Notes under the pieces: generated by a model | The model's database searches: none | Told to the model about the DNA's origin: nothing | The model's input: the letters and a program-made list of their open reading frames with translations, nothing else | Position numbers and translations under genes: made by a program | Shown: positions 1-6,966 of the stretch, one piece after another | Layout: each line of letters starts with the position of its first letter | Numbering within the stretch: the stretch's first letter is position 1 | From: Bacteroidia bacterium | GTDB taxonomy: Bacteria; Bacteroidota; Bacteroidia; Flavobacteriales; Flavobacteriaceae | Assembly: GCA_030431085.1 (NCBI GenBank) | Contig: JAUIJW010000036.1 | Span: forward strand, 1 to 14,006 | Reading direction: 5' to 3' | Length of the DNA: 14,006 nt

Positions 1-562
1 AACCCCTGATCCAGCAGATTCACTCTGTCGTGCCTGTCTGGGTCAAAGACAAACTCATAAGAGACTTCCCAGTAGTCTCCATGCTCATCATCGGGCGTAA
101 AGACAGCTTGCTTGGGAATGAACTGGACTTGGCCTGCACTCGCTCCCAGAAATGTTCCTCCATTACATTTCCCTGCATATCGCCAGAACACACTTGGATC
201 GAATAATCCATCAGCAATGTTCTTCGAGATTTGCAGGACAGCGAGATACTGCGTGATCTCCACACCTTCCTCAAAGAAGTCCTGCGCTGAGTTCTGAATC
301 ACTTCCTCATTGATGTCATGATCCAAAATTTTTGTTTTGGTAGTAAATGTCCATGTCTGCTTCGTCCGTCTCTGGGTTGGTGGCTGGTTCTCTTCCTGCT
401 CATCTGGATCAAGGAAACCGTAATCAGTCGTGACTCGCCAGTTGTGGGCGTCGTCACCTTCCTCCACTTTGATCTCTTTTAGCTTGACAAGGGAATCATC
501 AGGATGAGATGAGAGAATGGAGACTGATGACGTAAACGCATCAAGAACGTCATATTCAATGA
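1..562 (-). other. Foreign, G+C-richer segment; coding for a phage-like or planctomycete-like protein fragment
   Basis: Sampled lines here are about 48-55% G+C, against about 33% in the neighbouring flavobacterial part. Leucine codons shift from TTA to CTG/CTC/CTT and glutamine from CAA to CAG. The minus-strand frame is open throughout and looks coding: acidic, with W-R-V-T-T-D-Y, W-T-F-T-T-K, then I-Q-N-S-A-Q-D-F-F, and near the end D-Y-W-E-V-S-Y-E-F. From memory, this layout (an NSAGDxFxP-like stretch, a V-I-x-K-N stretch, then YWEVxYEF and LDQG) resembles hypothetical proteins of planctomycete prophages or marine phages, but I cannot search to confirm it. The boundary is placed around 549-566, where the amidohydrolase match ends. 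The most likely origin is a misjoined contig end; recombination or phage insertion is the alternative. Confidence 0.65.
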
Positions 563-1067
563 CAGCATCCTCCCAGTTCCAAGCATCGAGCTGAACTATA
601 GATGATGTGCCAGAAATGGTACCACCTCTAGGGGTTACTTGCGCTAATAAAACACCATTGATTCTACAGGTTTCAATAATTTTAGATTCTGCATTATAAG
701 CAATAATACTTCGAATGTGTGGTAAAAAAGTACCTATTTCATCAAAGTCGTTACTGGCCCTAACTGCATCCACTTCACCTAAACCTAAAGTTGAATTTGG
801 AAGGATAAATCCAGGATATAAATGTTCTCCATCTGCATGAATTATCGAACCTTTAGCAGTAAAGTCAGTTTTCTTACCTACGGCAGTAATTTTACCATTT
901 TCAAAAATTACCATGCTATTCTCAATAACATTGCCATTGCCAATATGGGCCGTAGCACCTACAATGCTTATTGGAGACGATTGGGTTTTACCAGGTGTTT
1001 GTTGAGCATTTACGATATTTGTTGCTAAAAGAATACAACAAATTATTTTATAGAGTTTCGGTGTCAT
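1..1067 (-). CDS. Secreted amidohydrolase-like protein, 5' part, fused in frame to foreign sequence (3' end off window)
   Basis: Starting at ATG 1067, 355 codons stay open to the window edge with no stop. Residues 1-21 form a signal peptide ending NA|QQ. Residues 33-168 resemble the N-terminal part of flavobacterial amidohydrolases, with a TAHIGNG segment at 39-45, the beta-sandwich stretch MVIFENGKITAVG, and DAWNWEDA at 161-168. Where active enzymes carry PGFID-H-x-H, this protein has YPGFILPNSTLG (84-95), so the first metal-binding histidine pair is missing. From about residue 169 on, both composition and sequence change: the rest (to 355, ending VNLLDQG) no longer looks like an amidohydrolase. 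The start lies only 10 nt after the stop of the upstream 980-residue amidohydrolase, so both are probably on one transcript. I am confident about the 5' half. The full-length product as written is probably a chimera and not a real protein of this organism. Confidence 0.75.
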   Translation of the reverse strand, partial: MTPKLYKIICCILLATNIVNAQQTPGKTQSSPISIVGATAHIGNGNVIENSMVIFENGKITAVGKKTDFTAKGSIIHADGEHLYPGFILPNSTLGLGEVDAVRASNDFDEIGTFLPHIRSIIAYNAESKIIETCRINGVLLAQVTPRGGTISGTSSIVQLDAWNWEDAVIEYDVLDAFTSSVSILSSHPDDSLVKLKEIKVEEGDDAHNWRVTTDYGFLDPDEQEENQPPTQRRTKQTWTFTTKTKILDHDINEEVIQNSAQDFFEEGVEITQYLAVLQISKNIADGLFDPSVFWRYAGKCNGGTFLGASAGQVQFIPKQAVFTPDDEHGDYWEVSYEFVFDPDRHDRVNLLDQG

Positions 1068-1077
1068 AGTATTCAAT

Positions 1078-4020
1078 TTAGATGGTATCGCAATGATTGG
1101 TTAAGTTTAATTTCTTTTTAGCTTTTTGAGTGGGTTTACCCTCAAACTTTTCATTCAGCATTTGATTGATCAAAATATTTTTTTCTTTTTCAATATTATT
1201 TTGCATTATTTGGTTTCTTTCAATATCAAAATAGATCTTACCTTCTATAATGGTTTTTTCTGCTTTAGTGTTTACCGATAGAGGGTGGTTACTCCATAAT
1301 ACCAAATCTGCATCTTTACCTACTTTTATGCTCCCTACATGATCATCAATATGCAATAGTTTGGCTGGGTTGAGCGTTACAAATTTCCAAGCATCTTCTT
1401 CACTCACACCTCCGTACTTAATGGTTTTGGCAGCTTCTTGATTTAATCTTCTCATCATCTCTGCATCATCAGAGTTAATGGCGGTAACTACGCCAGCCTG
1501 ATGCATGAGTGCAGCATTGTATGGAATGGCATCATTTACCTCGTATTTATAGGCCCACCAGTCGCTAAATGTTGAACCTCCAACACCATGTGATTTCATT
1601 TTGTCGGCCACTTTATACCCTTCGAGAATATGTGTAAAAGTATTAATGTTGAAGTTGAATTTTTCAGCCACTTTCATCAACATATTAATCTCACTTTGTA
1701 CGTATGAATGACAAGAGATAAAGCGTTCTTTATTTAAAATCTCTGCGAGGGTCTCCATCTCTAAGTCTTTTCTATAGGGTTGTCCACTTTTTTTAATTAA
1801 ATCATATTCTTTGGCCCTTTGAAAATAATCTATATAAACTTGTTCAACACCCATTCTAGTTTGTGGAAACCTTACTTTACTATTCCAATTAGATTGTTTT
1901 ACATTTTCACCCAAAGCAAATTTTATAAATTTTGGTGCTTTCGGGTCTATTAAATTATCTGAAGTTTCACCCCATTTTAATTTAATAATCGCAGATTGTC
2001 CACCTATAGGGTTGGCCGAGCCATGTAAAATTTGAGCTTGTGTTACCCCACCAGCCAATGCTCTATATATATTAATATCTTCATTATTTAAAGCGTTAGC
2101 CATACTAACTTCTGCCGTAGAATTTTGCCCAACTTCATTAGTTGAGATGGTAGCAATATGAGCATGTTCATCAATAATACCAGAGGTTAAATGCTTATCA
2201 GTAGCATCAATAACTAAAGCTCTATTGGATTTTAAATTTGGGCCGATTTTAGAAATTTTACCATCTTTAATTAGTACATCAGTATTCTTTAAAATACCAT
2301 CTTTTTCATTGGTCCAAACCGTTGCATTTTTAAATAATATGGTTTGAGCTTTTGGTTTTTCCTTAAATCCGTAAGCAATATTTGGATATGTTAAGGGCAC
2401 TATGTTTGGAGTGCCTTGAGAATTGTTGTTTTTAGGATTTTGCTGGTCTGATGAGCTAACTCTCGTGGCGATAAATGTTTTTTTCTGACCCTGATTAGTA
2501 ATAGCATCACCAGTGATTTTGCTTGATTGTGTTACTAGTGCGCTTAATCGGATAGGCATATCGCTCTCTTTATTCAATATTTGAATATCTAACCAATTAT
2601 ATTTGTAATTAATTTTACTTTGAAGTTTAATAGAATCTTTTTTTACCGATAATTTTGGTTTAATTAAGGTGCCTGTTATATCAACTTGATATTTCGTATT
2701 ATCTATGTTTAAGATATACTCGCCTAATATGTTTTTTAAATTTAAATCATGGATAACGTGTGACTTACCCTGAATCCAATTTTCATAAATAATGGTATGT
2801 TGATCAAATATATTACCAGAACATATGATAAAATTGGCAAGTTTATCTTTTTCTAGCGTACCTAATGTATTAGATTTCTTAATAAATTGAGCAGGCTTAG
2901 TGGTTAAGGCGGCTAGGGCTTGTGTATCTGTTAAACCATATGCTCTAGCTTTGTTTAAATGCGTTTTAAAATCGGATAGTTTTTTATGACCGAATGTTGT
3001 AAGCGCGAAACTAATATTATTCTCTTGAAATACTTTAGGGTTCGTGGGTGCCTGATTCCAATCTCTCATATCGCCTAACTGAATATAATGGCTCTCAGTA
3101 GTATTTTCTACATCGTAGGCCTTTGGGAAATTAATAGGTAGTATGAAGTTAGATTGAGTCGCTTTAATTTGATCGATGATTTCATATTCATCACCGCCTC
3201 CAAGTATAGTATAGTCTATACCAAATTCTTGACCAATTTTATGGGCTCTAAGTACATTGCCCTTATTACCTGCAGCAAATATTTGTACAAGATTTTTTTG
3301 TTGTTTTAGGGCTTCCAGCGATAAATCATTTACCTTACTTAGTCCTTGGCTATACCATTGTTCATCTAAATATACTTGCTGTATTAATGCAATGGACCCC
3401 ATAAGTGACGAAGGGTAAATTTGTGCAGATTGTTTACTTTTTTTAAAAGATAAATATTGCGCCGATTGCTGATCTAAAATTCTAAAATTATCAGATACTT
3501 TACTGTTTAATGTAACGAGTGCTCCTGTACCTCTAAAAATACCATCTTGCAAATGAGTGTTTACAGTACCAAACCCTAGTTTACGAAGTTCTTCAGCCTT
3601 TTTTTTATCAAATTTAAAGCTTTGAATTACTTTTTGTTCTGGGCGAACATGCTCATTCCAATAATATCCAGCTCTTTTTGTATCGTATTGAGGTTGACCA
3701 GAAGACTTAACCTGTTGTAGGGCTGTTGTGCCGAAATCTGAATAAATATCGATAAAAGATGGATAAATAGATTTACCTTCTAGATCGATAACGACAGTAT
3801 TCTTTGGTAAATTTACAGATTTACTGGCCGTAACAATTTGATCGTTTTTTATAAGTAAGGTGCCTCGATCTATAACTTGTGTGGGACTTATATAAATTTT
3901 GGCGTTGGTAAATGCGGTATAATTATTATTTTTATTGCTAACACCGTCGTTTTTAGGAAAATATTCTTGAGCGTTTATGTAGGTAGTAAGCAATAAGAAA
4001 AATAGTAATGTTTTTTTCAT
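1078..4020 (-). CDS. Large secreted double-domain amidohydrolase, N-terminal domain degenerate
   Basis: The 980-residue protein has a signal peptide (1-18, INAQ|E), so it acts outside the cytoplasm. Two amidohydrolase-like halves follow. The first (about 35-425) has YPSFIDIYSDFG (86-97), where active enzymes carry D-x-H-x-H, so its metal site is broken, although the C-terminal beta-sandwich signature LGTLEKDKLANFII is kept (386-399). A linker region (about 430-555) follows, with an N/Q/S-rich stretch near 520-540. The second half (about 560-935) has IIDEHAHIA with H619 and H621, H771 (CHSY), H797 (THILEGYK) and D851 (NSDDAE), a complete metal-ligand set, then VGSIKVGKDADLVLW. The tail (936-980) is Lys-rich. 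Family members hydrolyse amides, imides or peptides; the substrate here cannot be told. It sits 39 nt behind the DUF3810 gene and 10 nt ahead of another amidohydrolase, suggesting one operon. ATG 4020 directly precedes the signal peptide. Confidence 0.88.
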   Translation of the reverse strand: MKKTLLFFLLLTTYINAQEYFPKNDGVSNKNNNYTAFTNAKIYISPTQVIDRGTLLIKNDQIVTASKSVNLPKNTVVIDLEGKSIYPSFIDIYSDFGTTALQQVKSSGQPQYDTKRAGYYWNEHVRPEQKVIQSFKFDKKKAEELRKLGFGTVNTHLQDGIFRGTGALVTLNSKVSDNFRILDQQSAQYLSFKKSKQSAQIYPSSLMGSIALIQQVYLDEQWYSQGLSKVNDLSLEALKQQKNLVQIFAAGNKGNVLRAHKIGQEFGIDYTILGGGDEYEIIDQIKATQSNFILPINFPKAYDVENTTESHYIQLGDMRDWNQAPTNPKVFQENNISFALTTFGHKKLSDFKTHLNKARAYGLTDTQALAALTTKPAQFIKKSNTLGTLEKDKLANFIICSGNIFDQHTIIYENWIQGKSHVIHDLNLKNILGEYILNIDNTKYQVDITGTLIKPKLSVKKDSIKLQSKINYKYNWLDIQILNKESDMPIRLSALVTQSSKITGDAITNQGQKKTFIATRVSSSDQQNPKNNNSQGTPNIVPLTYPNIAYGFKEKPKAQTILFKNATVWTNEKDGILKNTDVLIKDGKISKIGPNLKSNRALVIDATDKHLTSGIIDEHAHIATISTNEVGQNSTAEVSMANALNNEDINIYRALAGGVTQAQILHGSANPIGGQSAIIKLKWGETSDNLIDPKAPKFIKFALGENVKQSNWNSKVRFPQTRMGVEQVYIDYFQRAKEYDLIKKSGQPYRKDLEMETLAEILNKERFISCHSYVQSEINMLMKVAEKFNFNINTFTHILEGYKVADKMKSHGVGGSTFSDWWAYKYEVNDAIPYNAALMHQAGVVTAINSDDAEMMRRLNQEAAKTIKYGGVSEEDAWKFVTLNPAKLLHIDDHVGSIKVGKDADLVLWSNHPLSVNTKAEKTIIEGKIYFDIERNQIMQNNIEKEKNILINQMLNEKFEGKPTQKAKKKLNLTNHCDTI

Positions 4021-4059
4021 GGAATAAATTTTGGGCTAATATAAGCTTTTCATCAAATA

Positions 4060-5136
4060 TTAGAAGTTATATTGTTCATCATAAGCAATAAGAAGTTCTA
4101 CCATCATGTGATAGCTCTTCAAACCATCTTTTTGTTGGTTAATTTTTAAAAAATTATCATAGAAAATTTTAAAAAAAGGTTCAAATACATTTTCATGGCT
4201 TCTCCAAAAAATTCTTGATTCTTCTATATTTTTGATTACACCTGAGTTAAGTTTCTTTATCATTTTCTGGTATAAGGATTTGTCAGTTCTATAAATATCA
4301 TATAGGGCATAACGAAGTGCAGCTACTTTAGCGGCATATACAAAGTGTAAATCTGGATGGTGAATTGCAGCCAAATATCCTATAAAATTGGCTTCGCTTT
4401 CTGAAGCAATTCCTAATTGGTGAGCTACTTCATGTGAGCAGGTCATCGGTAGACTAAACTTAGGAGTCAGATGATTGACCTGAGCTTCTCCAGTAAAAGG
4501 ATTTAAATAACCACTAAATCCCATATAAGTTAAAGGTAAACTTAACATAGATTTTTTTAAGGACTTAGGCTGGATATTAATCTCTAGCGGAAAATTGTTT
4601 TTTAAGTTTTGATAACCCAGATGGGTATCATTTAGAATTTGTTGTTTTGACGATGTATTTTTAACCGCTAAACTATCGTGCCCAGTTAGCTGCAATTGAA
4701 TGTCATTAACCTCTATAATAAGTCGATTAGAAAAAGCATGAAGTGTTTCAAGATTGTAGGGTTGAGAAGATAAGTTGAGTTGTGTTTTTAAACTGGGTCT
4801 AGAATAATTGATGCCCCAAAAAAAATAGAACAAAAAATAAGTAACACATAAAAATCCTAAAACATTGTAAATTAATGTATTAAAGTTATGTTTAATATGT
4901 TTGAGCTGTTTATATAGATATCGCACAACAAGAATAATTATTGAGCAGTACAATACATCTCCAATAGAAAATGGTATCCACCCAAATAAAAACCTTAGAA
5001 ATTTGCTCCAGTAAAAATAAATGCCGTTGGTATAAAATTGTTCGATAGTATCTGGAAATCTTGATAATGTATAAATTGCCCCAATTTGCAAGCACAACAG
5101 AAGTAGTAATTTTAGAGTAGGGTAAATTTTAAACAT
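4060..5136 (-). CDS. DUF3810 family membrane protein with HEVAH metallopeptidase-like motif
   Basis: The 358-residue protein has hydrophobic segments at about 7-25, 58-74 and 89-108, then a soluble domain. That domain contains CSHEVAHQLGIASESEANF, an HExxH motif with H235, E236 and H239 followed by E246 and E248, either of which could be the third zinc ligand as in gluzincin-type peptidases. YLNPFTGEAQVNHL just upstream is typical of DUF3810, a family common in Bacteroidota. I recognise the family from this combination and from the length. Peptidase activity is an inference from the motif; no substrate is known to me. With the positive-inside rule, the KQLKHIKH loop after the second segment would be cytoplasmic and the HExxH domain periplasmic. 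It is the first gene of the minus-strand group that continues with the amidohydrolases. The upstream region is shared with divergent dnaB, and I saw no clear TAnnTTTG element for this gene. Confidence 0.85.
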   Translation of the reverse strand: MFKIYPTLKLLLLLCLQIGAIYTLSRFPDTIEQFYTNGIYFYWSKFLRFLFGWIPFSIGDVLYCSIIILVVRYLYKQLKHIKHNFNTLIYNVLGFLCVTYFLFYFFWGINYSRPSLKTQLNLSSQPYNLETLHAFSNRLIIEVNDIQLQLTGHDSLAVKNTSSKQQILNDTHLGYQNLKNNFPLEINIQPKSLKKSMLSLPLTYMGFSGYLNPFTGEAQVNHLTPKFSLPMTCSHEVAHQLGIASESEANFIGYLAAIHHPDLHFVYAAKVAALRYALYDIYRTDKSLYQKMIKKLNSGVIKNIEESRIFWRSHENVFEPFFKIFYDNFLKINQQKDGLKSYHMMVELLIAYDEQYNF

Positions 5137-5418
5137 GGTGTAATTTTACAACAAAAAAACAAATTATCAACAGTTATCGCAAAGTGTTAAATAATGAATT
5201 ACTTGTGAAGTAAGAAAAGCATTATCTGTAAAATTATGATAATTAGTAGATTATATGTTGGTCAAAATATTTACAACCATTTTTAAATGAGGATATTAAA
5301 AAACATCAAAAAATATTTCTCTAATTTATCAACACGTTTATATTTGTTAACAAAAATTGTTGATTGATTTAATCAAAAATTAAAGGTACAATCATATCTA
5401 ATAAAGTACATTTGCCGC
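5137..5418. promoter_or_regulatory. A+T-rich divergent intergenic region upstream of dnaB, with TTATC boxes and small palindromes
   Basis: This 282-bp gap separates divergent DUF3810 and dnaB. It holds four plus-strand TTATC words (5164, 5174, 5222, 5326). Two of them are identical 9-mers, TTATCAACA (5164-5172 and 5326-5334), one base away from the DnaA box TTATCCACA. Two short inverted repeats lie near dnaB: AACAA-AAA-TTGTT (5349-5361) and TTGATT-T-AATCAA (5364-5376). No open reading frame, tRNA or terminator is evident. The boxes are suggestive only, because the composition is very A+T rich. Confidence 0.4.
5407..5414 (+). promoter_or_regulatory. Bacteroidota-type -7 element of dnaB
   Basis: TACATTTG matches the Bacteroidota -7 consensus TAnnTTTG. 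It ends only 4 nt before the dnaB ATG (5419), so transcription would start at or next to the start codon. No TTTG/TTG element was found at the usual distance upstream. Confidence 0.5.
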
Positions 5419-6936
5419 ATGGATACTGCAAAATCTTTTAATGCTCAAAACAAAAAAAAATCACCTGTAATTAATTTAGAGCAGGGTAAATTACCTCCGC
5501 AAGCCATTGATTTAGAGGAGGCTGTGATTGGGGCTATGATGATTGATAAAAAAGGAGTGGATGATGTTATTGATATTTTACATGCAGATGCATTTTATAA
5601 ACCGGCACATCGATTTATTTATTTAGCGATTTTTAAATTATTCGAAAATTCTGAGCCTATTGATTTACTTACTGTTTCAAATCAGCTTAAAAAAGATGAA
5701 AAATTAGAGGCTGTAGGTGGTGATTTTTACTTAATTAATTTAACCCAAAAAGTATCTTCTGCCGCTCATATCGAGTTTCATGCCAGAATAATATTACAAA
5801 AATACATTCAAAGACGTTTAATTTCTATTTCTACAGAAATTATTACCAATTCTTATGACGAAACGGTTGATGTGTTTGATTTGTTAGATGATGCCGAATC
5901 TAAGTTATTCGATATAACCCAAGGTAATCTTAAAAAAAGTTCTGAGGCTGCAGAAAATCTTGTTAACCAGGCTTTAAAAAAGATTGAAGAAATCTCAAAT
6001 AAAGAGGGGATGAGTGGTGTGCCAACTGGTTTTACGAAGTTAGATGCCTTAACGAGTGGCTGGCAGCCTTCAGATTTGGTGATTCTCGCAGCTAGACCAG
6101 GTATGGGTAAAACAGCCTTTGTTATGTCTATGGCTAAAAACATGGCCATAGATTTTAATATTCCTGTAGCCATATTTTCATTGGAAATGTCATCGGTACA
6201 GTTAATTACTAGAATGATTTCAAGTGAAACAGGTATTTCATCAGAGAAGTTAAGAAAAGGTAATTTAGAGACTTACGAATGGGAAGCCCTAAATGTAAAG
6301 GTTAAAAATTTATCTAATGCACCAGTATTTATTGACGACACTCCTTCATTGGCTGTATTTGATTTAAGAGCTAAAGCGAGACGTTTAGCCTCTCAACATG
6401 GTGTAAAATTGATTATTATTGATTATTTACAGTTAATGACTGCCGGTTCTCAAACCAAGAGTAGCGGTAATCGAGAGCAAGAAATATCAACAATTTCAAG
6501 AAACTTAAAGGCCTTAGCAAAAGAATTAAATATACCGGTGATTGCATTATCGCAGCTATCACGTGCTGTAGAAACGAGAGGAGGGAGTAAAAGACCATTA
6601 TTGTCGGATTTAAGGGAGTCTGGAGCTATTGAGCAAGATGCAGATATTGTGTCGTTCATTTATCGTCCAGAATATTATGGTTTAACAGAATGGGATGATG
6701 AAGAACGCACACCTTGTGAAGGTCAAGCCGAATTTATTGTAGCGAAGCATCGAAATGGTGGTTTAGATAATATTAAATTGAAATTTGAAGGAAGGTTGGC
6801 TAAATTTTCTGATTTAGACGAAGAATTTGGTAATGAATTTCAATCTTCAATGAATCAAAATATTTCTCCAAGTAATTTTGCTAGCACTAGTGATGCTTTT
6901 GGAGATATGGATGGTAATGACGATGTTCCGTTTTAA
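5419..6936 (+). CDS. dnaB: Replicative DNA helicase DnaB
   Basis: The 505-residue hexameric 5'-3' helicase unwinds DNA at the replication fork and works with DnaG primase. The N-terminal helical domain (about 24-130) begins with PPQAIDLEEAVIGAMMIDKKG. A linker leads to the RecA-like ATPase (about 195-465): Walker A ARPGMGKTAF (225-234), SLEMSS (254-259), Walker B LIIIDYLQL (331-339), a SQLSRAVE segment (378-385), and the arginine-finger and DNA-binding region LRESGAIEQDADIV (398-411). No intein or insertion interrupts it. After about 465 comes a low-complexity Asn/Ser-rich tail ending GNDDVPF, like the acidic tip of SSB proteins. The start at ATG 5419 fits the usual short N-terminal extension of flavobacterial DnaB, and the next in-frame Met (residue 40) would remove part of the N domain. 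A secreted GATase-like gene follows after 30 nt. Confidence 0.97.
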   Translation: MDTAKSFNAQNKKKSPVINLEQGKLPPQAIDLEEAVIGAMMIDKKGVDDVIDILHADAFYKPAHRFIYLAIFKLFENSEPIDLLTVSNQLKKDEKLEAVGGDFYLINLTQKVSSAAHIEFHARIILQKYIQRRLISISTEIITNSYDETVDVFDLLDDAESKLFDITQGNLKKSSEAAENLVNQALKKIEEISNKEGMSGVPTGFTKLDALTSGWQPSDLVILAARPGMGKTAFVMSMAKNMAIDFNIPVAIFSLEMSSVQLITRMISSETGISSEKLRKGNLETYEWEALNVKVKNLSNAPVFIDDTPSLAVFDLRAKARRLASQHGVKLIIIDYLQLMTAGSQTKSSGNREQEISTISRNLKALAKELNIPVIALSQLSRAVETRGGSKRPLLSDLRESGAIEQDADIVSFIYRPEYYGLTEWDDEERTPCEGQAEFIVAKHRNGGLDNIKLKFEGRLAKFSDLDEEFGNEFQSSMNQNISPSNFASTSDAFGDMDGNDDVPF

Positions 6937-6966
6937 TTCATAAATTGCAAAGAAAAAGTCTTTGAA

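Noticed and set aside
20..297. Two short open frames in the foreign segment (minus 20-274 and plus 112-297)
   Set aside because: They overlap the long open minus-strand frame that runs in from the amidohydrolase start and gives the more protein-like product; their translations are Ser/Arg-rich and look like shadows.
822..1028. Plus-strand 68-residue open frame
   Set aside because: It lies antisense to the signal peptide and N-terminal domain of the amidohydrolase, which has family similarity; this frame shows none and has no promoter or start context.
5419..6936. Possible intein or RadA-type identity for the helicase
   Set aside because: The length is normal for DnaB, the ATPase motifs are uninterrupted, and the N-terminal DnaB domain is present; no zinc finger or Lon-like domain is seen.
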